Shown: piece by piece, positions 34,920 to 45,136 of the stretch | Numbering within the stretch: the first letter of the stretch is position 1 | Layout of the letters: every line of letters starts with the position of its first letter | Assembly: GCA_001687465.1 (NCBI GenBank) | Contig: LVLI01000336.1 | Location: forward strand, 86,776-150,775 | Direction of reading: 5' to 3' | DNA length: 64,000 nt | DNA from: Halocafeteria seosinensis | Taxonomy: Eukaryota > Sar > Bigyra > Bicosoecida | Notes under the pieces: generated by a model | The model's database searches: none | The model's input: the letters and a program-made list of their open reading frames with translations, nothing else | What the model was told of the DNA's origin: nothing | Position numbers and translations under genes: made by a program

Positions 34920-36116
34920 TCATTTCTTCTTCCCTTTTTTCTTTCCCTTGTCCCCTTCTTTAGATTTACTGGAACCTTCTTCGGTACTGGGCGGTATCGG
35001 CGACTCTGTCGGCTGTTCCTTTGAAACCGTCAGGTTACCTGTCCGACTTTCCCATGTATCATCCACTGCTTTCGTTGACGTCGGCTGCAGCTCTTTCAAC
35101 GTAAAGTCCTTGATGTTTACACTTGGAAGATTGATATGCTGTAGCTTACGTTTAAGTTTTTGATCTCTTGTACTTCTGCTGCTATCTCTTGAGCTCGTCG
35201 CTTCTCGTATACTGTCATCTCACGGTAGGACATGGGGACTCGAGGAAGGGATGGACCTTCTCCGAACCCCTTAACTTTCCTCCCTCTCTGGGCGTCCATT
35301 CTTGATTTCCTGGCCCATTCCGTTTTGAAAAAATTTGGCAGCGGTTTAAAGTTTCTGGAAGCAAATTCACGAGGTGAACGCTGCAACTTAGCTTCAGTAT
35401 GGCCCAGAGCAATCAATAGACATACCCCCATGTCGATCCCGGTACATTCCCTGGAGTCTTGTAAAATCCCGGATGGTATTCTATACTACAAACTTGGTTG
35501 TCCCCAGGCTTTGCGAATCCTATCCCTGAATTGCGTACCCATGGAAAACGCAGTGCCATTTTCAGGATTAGTCCGTTGCATACATGTGATGGTTGCATAC
35601 CGTTTCTGATAGTGTCGATATCCGCCGGATCAATTTTGCGCTTTCGCTGTAGGAGAGAGTCGAGCGACTGCTCACCCCTGTATATGTCGCGAATAAGATT
35701 TCCTTTATCATCGTGTGGTTGCCCTCTCCGCGGAAGAAGATCAGTTGGCTGTACATGCGCATGCGCGTGAGATGAGGTGATAACCACGACACATTCTCCT
35801 GAACACTTACTTTATTCTCCTGCTGACGATTGGCTAGTCGAGTACTCAGTTCCTCATTGGAGATATGTCTTTTATGGGGCTTGAGAGGATCTTGCGTCTT
35901 TTGCTCCTCCGTAAGGAACTCCTGGGGCGGCTGTATGTGCTTCTTACCACTCTTCGGTGTTTCAACTCGCTGTAGCGTTCAGTTCATATCGGTACTGTTA
36001 TTTGCACAAAACGAGCTCACGAGTTCGAACGTCCATGGACGTACGTCTATACGGATAGGACGAACATGGGGCTTCCATGTCTCGTCATAACTGGGTCTCT
36101 CATATATTTTATGCAT
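34920..36116 (-). CDS. small basic protein of unknown function, six exons
   Basis: Exons on the minus strand are 36116-36045, 35969-35811, 35748-35601, 35525-35446, 35380-35150 and 35084-34920, joined by introns of 75, 62, 75, 65 and 65 nt into 284 residues. Identifiable segments include IYERPSYDETWKPHVRP, RRGQPHDDKGNLIRDIYRG, CSIEYHPGFYKTPGN and FKPLPNFFKTEWARKSRM, ending in a Lys-rich tail KGKKKGKKK. Predicted helices are charged and no enzymatic motif is present. The composition and short conserved-looking blocks resemble microtubule or axoneme-associated proteins, but I do not recognise the family. The 75-nt intron 35600-35526 is stop-free and a multiple of three. The last two introns were placed by choosing borders that give the typical 65-nt length and keep frame. 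Confidence 0.65.
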
Positions 36117-36867
36117 CTTGATTCCTGAACGGATGTCGCAAGTTCACAACGGCATTCCAATCGGTAGCATACAGCCTATCAAAACAGAGTAAAATTGAAA
36201 CTTGGCATGCAAGGGGGGAAAGGGAAGTACTATTCTTCTGGACAGGTTTACTAGTGGTGTCAATGACAAAGAATGTGTATACTTTACGTGAATCCGAAAA
36301 TGGCGCGTCGTCGCCATCCGGCGAATTGAAGTTAGGGTGGATGTGGATGACCAGCAACATTTGACAATCCACATCATCAAGGAGGTGGATGTCCTTTGGA
36401 GGAATTCCGGAATGCTGTAGGACTGAAGTAGTATTGCCGGAACCTTCCGATCCCACAGGAAGAAGGAGTGCGGGAAGAAAGCTGCTGACGAACTCAAATG
36501 CCAACAACAACAGGTACCTGCATGCAGCATGCGGCATGCCCAGTGGATCTATGAATCTACAAGACAGATATTCAATGCCCTGCCAATCGATCCCCTTAGG
36601 CTGTAGTGTATGGTGTATGTGTATGGTAAACTGGCTCCGTCTCTTGACCCTTGCAATAGCCGAAGTGACGAAGACTGAACAGAAACTGCAGTGAAGAAAT
36701 CTCACTGATCTCAGTATCCTAGCTATGGAGTCCAAATGATTTACCCTTCCAAGCGGCAGCAGGAAAAGCTGTTGGAAACCCTTGGGAGAGAGCGGAAGAT
36801 AAATCTGTCCAACTGATTCCAGTGTTCCTGTGATTCCAGTCCTTGTTTCATGGAGTTCGTCCCCCAC
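36109..36867 (-). CDS. unresolved coding stretch (long open frame, probably with introns)
   Basis: A 252-codon minus-strand frame ends at 36109. It has no ATG at its open end and probably hides small introns, with splice-like borders at 36764-36705 (GTAAAT to CTGCAG). Its last codons overlap the first codon of the six-exon gene at 36116 in another frame. Segments such as GIEYLSCRFIDPLGMPH and MLLVIHIHPNFNSPDGDD look protein-like but match no family I know. It could be a separate gene, 5' exons of its neighbour, or chance. A chance frame this long is uncommon but not excluded. Confidence 0.3.
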   Translation of the reverse strand: MGDELHETRTGITGTLESVGQIYLPLSPKGFQQLFLLPLGRVNHLDSIARILRSVRFLHCSFCSVFVTSAIARVKRRSQFTIHIHHTLQPKGIDWQGIEYLSCRFIDPLGMPHAACRYLLLLAFEFVSSFLPALLLPVGSEGSGNTTSVLQHSGIPPKDIHLLDDVDCQMLLVIHIHPNFNSPDGDDAPFSDSRKVYTFFVIDTTSKPVQKNSTSLSPLACQVSILLCFDRLYATDWNAVVNLRHPFRNQDA

Positions 36868-38031
36868 AGCACCGGAATCAGGATAACATTATCTCGACTC
36901 TCGTTAACATTATGTGAAAAACTGGGCAACACTTGCTCATTGTTTTCAGGGCAAATTGGGCAATGCAGCACTCAAAACAAATACAGTGCAGCACAAAACA
37001 ACCCCACACGGTGGGTCACACCACAAAGCGTTTACCGCATTGAGTTACTGCGGTCTATTAAAATAAATACAAAGCAATGGACTCCTTACAGTTAAAAAAT
37101 TATAGCGAATGTCGCATTTGGTGGCGGTGCCGCTGAAGAATTCCTGAGTCAGCACTCTCAGACGGGGAAGTCAAGTGTGGCACCAAGTCAAGTTCAACGA
37201 TTTCGACGGGATTGCTCAGCTGCTTCTTCGCGTTTGCCTCCAGTGCACAGAGAATTTTCCAACTGGTATGCCGTTAATCATGCACAATGAACATGAGTGT
37301 TATTTTTCATTTGACTGTGAGTGTGAATAGAGAACTGGTCCCACAGATCTTCGGGATCTTGGAAAAAACATAGTTTAGGAGTTTCACCTGTGTAGCTGTT
37401 ACCTAAAATTGAAGAGTGCTTAAAAATCGAGCATCAATCCCCTGTGACATTGCGAAATAACGCGGGCATGCATTGCATGGGAGATGCCGTTCGAGGAGCA
37501 CCAAAACCGCAACAGAAATTGAAAACTGTTTCGGCTCGGGGCGTGTGGCACGCCAACTAGCCTCCCTGTAACGAGGATGATAACAGAAACTTTGCCACAG
37601 GAGAATTGGAGTCGCTCGCATACTGTTAGATGTTTAATAGAGGTTCATGTAAGCTCCATGGAGCACATAGAGAGCTTTCGGTTTTTGTCTAGCGTGGGGC
37701 GGGCCATGCTGCGCTGTGGCGGGGCCGTTGTTGGGTAGTCTCGGGTCGAGGCACGGGTTGAATGGCCGGCGGCGGCGGGAGAAAGGACGTCTTGAGGGGT
37801 ATTCTTGGCGTATACCTAGCTTATACGAGTTATTAAGGTGTCATAATTGACATGACACTTGGTTTGTCTGATTGCTTGGAGATGATTTTACTTTATCAAA
37901 AGGGTAAAATCTCTCGGGAAAAGCACTCAATACACATTTAAGAGGTGGTCTTGACCCCTCACACTTTTACGACGACAAAAACAAGAGCCTATTCAACACT
38001 TGTAGGAGCCTTACAGCGCTCCTCGTTCTGC
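36868..38031. other. intergenic, about 1.16 kb, with a GC-rich patch
   Basis: No convincing gene is present. The stretch 37690-37795 is much richer in G and C than its surroundings (runs such as GGCGGGGCC and GGCGGCGGCGGG). It lies 240-340 nt upstream of the USP start. The rest is unremarkable. Confidence 0.4.
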
Positions 38032-40636
38032 ATGATGATGGTAAATCACACAGAGACGTTTGCACATCATTCCTCTGCAGCCTCAGCCACTTCGGCAGCT
38101 GTATGGGAAGCTGGAAAGAGTGGGAATTATGGCTTGGAGCAACAACAGCAACGCCATACTTCTAACGGTGTCATGTCCTCTTCCCCCGCTACCAAAGCCA
38201 CAGAAGGACATTCGACTTCACCCTATTTTTCAGTTGCAGCGTCGTCCGCTTCGCGAAGTGCCGGAATGGCCTCAAATTCAAATGCGCGACAGAAACGAAC
38301 CACCAGTCCTTCTGCAGCTCGCTCTGGTCAGGAAGCTCACTCGACAGCGGCGGAAACAACGAGAGCATCGCATGCCACGATGAGCTCTAGTGCTGTCGGC
38401 AACAACCTTTCCCATGGGCATCAGACTGAAAAGAAGCCGAGTCGTCATCCACCACAGAATGGGCGAATCAGCCATCAACCAATAAAGTTTCAGAAGGTGC
38501 AAATCGCCGCTCCAAAAGGTCAAGCTCCCGTTCCCAAGAAGCGAGCCGAGGATAATGAGTCTGAACTAATGGATCAATATAGACAGTCTCTAGGAACGAA
38601 AACTATGAATTGCGCCAGGGGATTGGACAACTTGGGGCACAGCTGCTTTCTAAACAGTGTTGTGCAAGCAGCATTTTTTCACAATCCAATCATGCTTCAT
38701 AACTTCCTGATTGCCCACCCAGAAGACATCTGTCAGGCATCCAGGAATGACGAACCACTCCCAGTAGCAGCAGACGTCGACACGCTCCTCGGAGAAGGCG
38801 GAGAGCGGAAGGCCAAGGGGAGCCAAGCCGGTGCTAAGCGGAAGGAGAATAGTGAAGGTGGGGATCAAGATATGGAAGAAGGACACGGATCTAGGAGGAG
38901 GATAAGCAGCTGTTTGGCTTGCGAAATGTCCAGAGCATTCCACGAATGCATCTTGTTCCCGGTGGGAGAGCGCAATCACAGTCATGACAAACCGAATACC
39001 ACAGTCAATGATGCAAACACTGATCCTGTGACGTCTACGTATCAGTATTCCAAGAAGCATAATTTTGCTACGTATAGCAAGCAACGTGATTTCGTCCTTC
39101 CGGACGAGGTTGAGGATGACGAGCGTATGGTAGATACTGATGCCCGCGCTTCCGAATTGGTCAGTGTACCATTGTTCGGTGCAATGGGACTGAGCATGTC
39201 TACCGAAGGATCCAGCGAAGAGCGGAAGCAAGGCGATGCATTTGCGTTTTTACTCCGTTCAATGCTTCCAAACACAGTGGAAAAATCGTTTCCGGAATGG
39301 TTACCGGACACGTTTGATACGATTCTCGAAATGTCGAAGAAGAAGTCCGCGACAGAGAAGGGAAAAGATGCGGCTACCATGCAAGTCCTTACAGGGTCGA
39401 AACACGCGAAGGTAAATGTAAGCTCTTTTCGGCCTCGAAGATTATATAGTGCCTTCCGGGAAGTTGCTCCATCACTCGCTGATGGCGAACAGCAAGATGC
39501 TCATGAATGCTACTCCGCATTGCTAGATAGCTTTTATGAAGCGCAACGGAATGCACAGAAGTATGCTTTGAGTGAGCTAGGGGCGAACCCAGAGAAGGTA
39601 GAAACTAGTTTCATTGAGCCGTTTGAAGGACAACTCGTGACCAAACGCGCCTGCACCCATTGCGCCGAGACTACCACCAAACCTGAGAAATTCCGCGAGC
39701 TGTCGCTGCAATTGCGGGATGACAGTAAGAACGCCACAGCTGACGAGAAGAAGAAACGGAACAAGGAAGACGACGACGATGAAGAAGATTCCGGAAAACC
39801 AAAGAATTCATGGAGTTTGCAGAGCCTGTTAGCGAATTTCGCATTACCGGAAGTACTTTCTGAGTAAGTATCGCACTCTTCATACCAATCGGATATTGAT
39901 TTGTGAAATTACCAAACGTTCCTCACAATTATTGGTTTACAGCAATGAGCGAGTTCACTGTAGTAAATGCGGGACGCTACGAGATGCCCGAATGCAATTA
40001 GCTGTGAGGAAACTTCCCGCCATATTATGTCTACACCTGAAGCGCTTCGAACACATCATTTACAACCAGGGTGACGACCAAACCTCTAGCGAAGCTGATG
40101 CAGATGGGGACTTTGCCGAGGATTACACTTCTGGTCGACGCACCGCGAGGAAACGCAGGAGAGCTGCCAGTGCCTCCTCAGGTCCCAAAATCCGGCATAA
40201 GAAGGTTGATACCCATGTGTCCTTCGACGTACGAGGTTTAGATCTGAGCTGCTGCGTGGAGGACCAAATTTTCGCGGAGAGTGGAAAGAAGAATGGGAAA
40301 ATGCCTCAAGGAGACCCTGATGAATATAAGTATGATCTATTTGCGCTCGTAGAGCACACTGGAAGTATCAATCGTGGCCATTATATCGCCTACGTTAGAG
40401 CTCCCTGTCGAGGATACAGCATCACGAAGCCCTCTGAGAATAAAGGCAATTCCTCAGCGGGTTTTGTGCCTCAGGGGCCTTTTATGTGGTTTAAATACGA
40501 TGATAGCAAAGTATCTCGTGTGGCCGAGGACTATGTGCTACAGCGCAATGCCTACATGTTGTACTACATGCGTCGAAAGGACGCGAAGCGTTTAGGTGCT
40601 CAAGGCCTTGCCGATTCCGAAGGAGCAGCTCAGTGA
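38032..40636 (+). CDS. ubiquitin-specific protease (USP, peptidase C19)
   Basis: Two exons (38032-39863 and 39943-40636; 79-nt intron) encode 841 residues, starting at the first of three consecutive ATGs. Residues 1-185 are Ser/Ala-rich and disordered. The Cys box GLDNLGHSCFLNSVVQA places the nucleophile near residue 205, QQDAHECYSALLDSF follows near 490, and the His box is GSINRGHYIAYVRA with histidine near 757, followed by WFKYDDSKVS. Two CxxC pairs, CTHC and CSKC, form the usual zinc finger in the palm. The protease hydrolyses ubiquitin or SUMO-like isopeptide bonds. Compared with a minimal USP it carries a roughly 260-residue acidic insertion between the Cys box and QDAHE, and a Lys/Arg-rich insertion near residue 680 (RRTARKRRRAAS) that looks like a nuclear signal. 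USP16/45-like architecture is likely, but without a ZnF-UBP domain. Confidence 0.9.
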
Positions 40637-40892
40637 AGTTGCCCTTGCGTCATAGCATTGGTATCTAGAACGAAATAACACTACCCTATGCGTCAAAGAA
40701 TTCCACTTTTTTGTGAAGGTCATTCTCCCAACACCCTCACTGCTGTAGATTTCCCTGGACTACCCTTTTTGCTGTTTCTCACATGTTCAATGTTCAACAA
40801 GATTTGTTGGAGAAAAGAAGAATTCTACTTGACGGTTCCTCTCGTTCTCCTATCTCTGTATACACTTGCCTTCCTGTGTGTGGCTGCACACT

Positions 40893-43493
40893 ATGTCGGG
40901 TGATTCTGAGGACACGTTGCAACGCGTACGCGATGCTTTGCTGCATGCGCAGACCTGTATGTCGCGGGATCCTAATGAGGAAACGCGGCAATACACTGAG
41001 AGATTGATCCAAAAAGCGAAGAATTTAGGCGATTCTTCTTCTCTTTCGGAGCAGAATGAGGACATCAAAGACCTCCTTTCGCGATTTGAAGGCCGCCTCC
41101 AGTTCGGGACAGCTGGCCTGCGAGGACCCATGGGAGCTGGTTCCATGTGTATGAACGATCTGACAGTCATTCAAGCGACACAGGTAAGCAACAACTCCTA
41201 TCAGGAATTCCTCGTCCTAAGAGGAATTCTTTCTACTTATTTGATGTTTATTTCATATGCTTACAGGGGCTTATTTCGTACCTATTGATGCAATTCGGAT
41301 CCGAAGCCAAATCCATGGGTGTGGTTCTGGGATACGATCATCGCACGAGAGGTTCCCTGAGTTCCAAACACTTTGCAGCTTTAGCTGCCAGAGCGCTGCG
41401 TTTAAAAGACTTTAAAGTGTATTTGGCAGACAGGATCGTCTGTACGCCGTGGGTGGTAAGTGCCTACGCGTTCCCTCTCTCTTATGTCTGAGGAATGGAA
41501 ACTGACATCTATTGCAGCCTTTCATGGTGGAGCAAAGAGCTGCCGGTGCTGGTGTGATGATTACTGCCTCCCATAATCCTAAAGAAGACAATGGATACAA
41601 AGTCTATTGGGCGAATGGCTCCCAAATTATACCCCCGCATGATAAAGGCATCGCCGCTCAGATTGACGCCTCCCAAGAACCCTGGGATATTGACCAGTAC
41701 AAAAACACGACATTCGAGACTATCACGAAGGAAGTAGACATCATGTTTACCGAGGAATCTATCCATTCCTACTTAGATACAATTCGCGACAAGTTGCGTT
41801 CCAGCGCCGAGGCCAACGTTCAATCAAAGAAGGACATCGTCTACACAGCAATGCACGGAGTGGGCACACCATTTGTTCAAGCAATCTTCGAAAGATTCAA
41901 TTTGCCTCCCCCAATACTGGTTGAGGAACAATGCGAACCCGATGCCAATTTTTCAACAAGTAAGTATTTTGAGCTGTCCATCTTGTTCTGACCGACAGAG
42001 ACCTCACCCACCCCGCGGGATGCAGTCAAGTTCCCTAACCCCGAAGAAGGAAAAGGGGCCTTATCGCTGGCGATGAAACGCGCTGAAGAGAAAGATGCAT
42101 CGATCATTTTCGCTAACGATCCTGATGCTGACCGTTTGGCTCTCGCTGAGAAGTTGAGCGAACGAGCGGCCTCCCGCGATAACTACAGGTCAGGGAATGC
42201 TGGGGACTGGAGAGTGTTCACGGGAAATGAAATTGCAGCCATGCTTGCTTCTTGGCAGTGGAAGAAGTATGATTACGCGTGGTTTATGGACGTTGTTTTT
42301 AGATAGAAGTGAGCGATCACTTAACACTCATTTTTGATGTGCAGGCACAATGCCAAGCATGGCTCGGGAAAAGACTACTACATGCTGGCATCTACGGTCA
42401 GCAGCAAGATGATCCGAGAAATGGCTCGAAAAGAAGGGTTCAATTTTGTCGAGACGTTGACCGGGTAAGTTAACCTACCGTCCTTTTCATAAGACTAGTG
42501 TTATACTTGTACGATTTCGTCAATACGTATCTGTACCAGGTTCAAGTGGATGGGCAACAAAGCAGCAGACCTGGAGAAAGAGGGCAAGACTGTAGGATTT
42601 GCCTTCGAAGAAGCAATCGGGTTTTGCGTTGGCGATGTTGTAAAGGATAAAGTGTGTATTCCTATATGTATGAACAAAGCGCGTTTCATGGAGTGAGTTG
42701 GGTTTTTCGAGTGCAAACGCAGGATGGTGTTTCAGCAGCCGCGGTCTTCGGAGAAATCGTAGCACACCTCAGTCAACGAGGTATCAGTATCAGCGAGTAT
42801 ATGTCAGAACTATACGAGACCTATGGACACTTCATTACCAACAACAAGTACGCGTTCGTCTTATCCCTTTGCTTATTGTATTCGATTGACACTGTCACCA
42901 ATTGGTCTTCCAGATATCTGTTTGTTGATGACGCGAAGAAAACAAAAGCAATTTTTCGAAGACTTTACAACGAGGGGCATTATTGGCATACATTTGGACG
43001 GTGGGCAATTCAACGTGGGTGCTGAACTCCAAAGCATCATTAATGCTATGGTGACTTAATTCATGCTGGTTACCCTCCGAACTGCAGATATTCGTGATCT
43101 TACTTCCCCGGGTATTGATACTTCGCAATCTGATAACAAGCCTGTGTTGCCAGTATCCTCGAGCTCCTATATGGTCACGTAAGTATCCGTGTTTTTTATT
43201 TCGTCGGTCGAACTATACCAATACCGTTAATGTCTTCGTTCAGCTATACTCTAAGTAACGGCTGTGTTATAACCCTAAGGACCAGCGGGACAGAGCCAAA
43301 ATTGAAGTATTATTGCGAATATTTCGGTGAGAGTCCCGAAGAAACTGAAAAGTATGTAACCCCGCCACAATACTATCGGCTGTTCAACATTCATTCAGTA
43401 CTTGGTTGCAGAGAGCTGAATGAGATAGTGGAAGCGGTTATAGCAGAAATGTTACAGCCCGAAGTACATGGCCTCAAACGGCCAGAAGAATAG
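40893..43493 (+). CDS. PGM2: phosphoglucomutase/phosphopentomutase (PGM2-like)
   Basis: Eleven exons (40893-41183, 41267-41455, 41518-41959, 42026-42266, 42345-42464, 42540-42651, 42723-42847, 42914-43014, 43088-43178, 43244-43351, 43412-43493) give 633 residues, near the usual length. Hallmarks of the alpha-D-phosphohexomutase family are present: [13 protein letters not shown] near residue 70, the phosphoserine loop [17 protein letters not shown] (serine near 178), the magnesium loop NDPDADR near 339, the sugar loop [10 protein letters not shown] and the phosphate-binding RTSGTEPK near the C-terminus. It interconverts glucose-1-P/glucose-6-P and ribose-1-P/ribose-5-P in the cytosol. The last intron (43352-43411, 60 nt) is stop-free and in frame. 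The junction at 43014/43088 uses a weak donor (GTGGGT) and is the least certain. Confidence 0.92.
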
Positions 43494-43555
43494 TTCAAAA
43501 ACAGAAATAGGTTGTAGTCTATTCAATAGTACACCTGTGTCATTATAATCGCTGA

Positions 43556-44369
43556 ATGCCTCCCAGTGGCAAAGTGGTTTGGAAGTAGCACCCATCCTAG
43601 GTCTCCCGACGACATCTCTTCCATCCCTAGGAAAATATATGGATTCCCGACATGGAACAGGTCGGCCGGGATATCGAGCAGAGTCGATTACGTCGTTTAG
43701 AAAAGGACGCGGGCCGCAGACTTACGGAGGAGGAAAAGAGACAGCATGGAATCCCAGGGCCCAACGAAGAAATTTTAAGGCTGCCAGGTTCGTTTCTACG
43801 GCGTCATTTGCTCCAAAAACAACGTCCGTAAACATCCTTTGGTCTGTATTCAGTAGTGACACATCTCAGATGACTTCGAAGGCAGGAATGCCATACTCGC
43901 TAACAGTAACGCAGTGCTGGTTGCTGCGACGTTTCACCTGTACAACGAGTCTACACAGTCGTGGAAAAAAGCTTCCGGCTTCCTAAAACACGCACATCCC
44001 GACATTGACAGCCCAGGAAGACCCTCTTGATGGATGGGCAAAAAGTGAAGCCAAAGCGGTCGAAGTCACCTTCTCTCACGTAGGACCATTTATCTGCTCA
44101 AACCACAGAGGTGACCAGAGTAGGGCACCAGATGAAGAGGCTGCATCAAGAGATAGTGCCCGCTTGTAATCAGGACAGGTGTATGACAAGGCAAGTGGAA
44201 CAGCTCAAGGAAAGTTAACCGAAGCCCAGTGCAACAAATTAATCAGTTCCTCTTCCAATCTCAAAGGCGTAACGGCGCAGGCGGCGTAGATATGATCGGC
44301 TGCCATTCTGCCCAGCTAGTAGAGAGTATGAACCAAGCATTGATGGGTCCGAGGTTGTCAGCTGTTTGA
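43556..44369 (+). CDS. small gene with a frame conflict, EVH1-like segment possible
   Basis: Plausible exons are 43556-43573, 43631-43787, 43870 onward, 44012-44110, 44174-44268 and 44316-44369. The second reads MEQVGRDIEQSRLRRLEKD then EEKRQHGIPGPNEEILRLP and is clearly coding-like. The exon from 43870 reads RNAILANSNAVLVAATFHLY then NESTQSWKKASG, reminiscent of an EVH1/WH1 core, but hits a stop at 44025. The next coding-like block (DGWAKSEAKAVEVTFSHVG, from about 44030) is in another frame and no standard donor joins them cleanly. A 106-nt intron 43906-44011 would keep frame and yield 152 residues while discarding the EVH1-like part. Alternatives are a one-base frameshift, meaning a pseudogene, or a sequence error. 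Function unknown. Confidence 0.4.
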
Positions 44370-45136
44370 AGCCTTGTTGACAACGAATAAGGGCCACCCT
44401 CAACAATGGCGACATCCCAACTCCGTTTGGGAAAGAAATCCTGGAGAACAGCATCGCAAATATGCTTCCTCTCGCCCTGTAAATTGACAGTCTTGCCTAC
44501 CATACCCTGGCGAGTGTCCCCTCATCCCAATTTTCTTGGATCCGTCGCGTCTGTTATGTTTCCAAACCCTCAACCGTACCAAGGGTAAGAGAGAGTTGGA
44601 TGTGCGACCCTGTTGATGTCTTGTTTGCATGTCCTCCCATCCCAACTCTTCCCAACTGTCGCTTATCCATTGGATGTTCCTCCTATCGTCCTGTCTGGTC
44701 GACGGCATTACAATAATGCCTGTATCTCGCCAGCAAGTTCGGGTGCCACATACCTCTTTCACATGCCATACATATGGCGGAACTTCATTGTTTCAAGCCT
44801 GTCGTATACCCCACTGGGACCCCCAGACACTGTTGTGCATCGGCTTGCGTGCAATTGATAATCAGCTGGGGGACAAGCCTTTCTTTTCTGAAAGGTGGCT
44901 AAATCGTTTCTTCGTGTTTACCACCACAAAGTGGGCCACTTCAAATGGCACGAAATTCCCACGAATGGCGTGTTACAGGGGTGTAACAGCGCACCGAGTC
45001 GATCGACGGCGTCGATTCGACGCTCTTCAACCTGTTGGTTTTATCGGGCATCTACACACATGTAGACACGTGATAGATTGATTACATCTCGGTTCCCCAA
45101 ATCTAGTCCGTCGTCCGTAAGCATCGCACTAATTCC
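44370..45136. other. unresolved 767-nt stretch with coding-like frames on both strands
   Basis: The plus strand has a 150-codon frame (44629-45081) and the minus strand several partial frames (44400-44762, 44261-44503). Two intron-like GT-AG spans of 63 and 73 nt on the minus strand (44745-44683, 44581-44509) would link DDRRNIQWISDSWEELGW to GMVGKTVNLQGERKHICDAV. That model overlaps the last exons of the plus-strand gene to its left, so both cannot be right. A minus-strand ATG at 45051 gives only 36 codons before a stop. I do not assign a gene. Confidence 0.25.

Noticed and set aside
38593-39231. 193-codon minus-strand frame inside the USP gene
   Set aside because: It overlaps the USP Cys-box exon in antisense and has no domain or splice support.
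44261-45051. Reading TGA as tryptophan (mitochondrial insertion or alternative code)
   Set aside because: All other genes in the window use TGA as a stop, the surrounding sequence has nuclear-type introns, and only a couple of TGA codons fit. An unresolved gene model is simpler.
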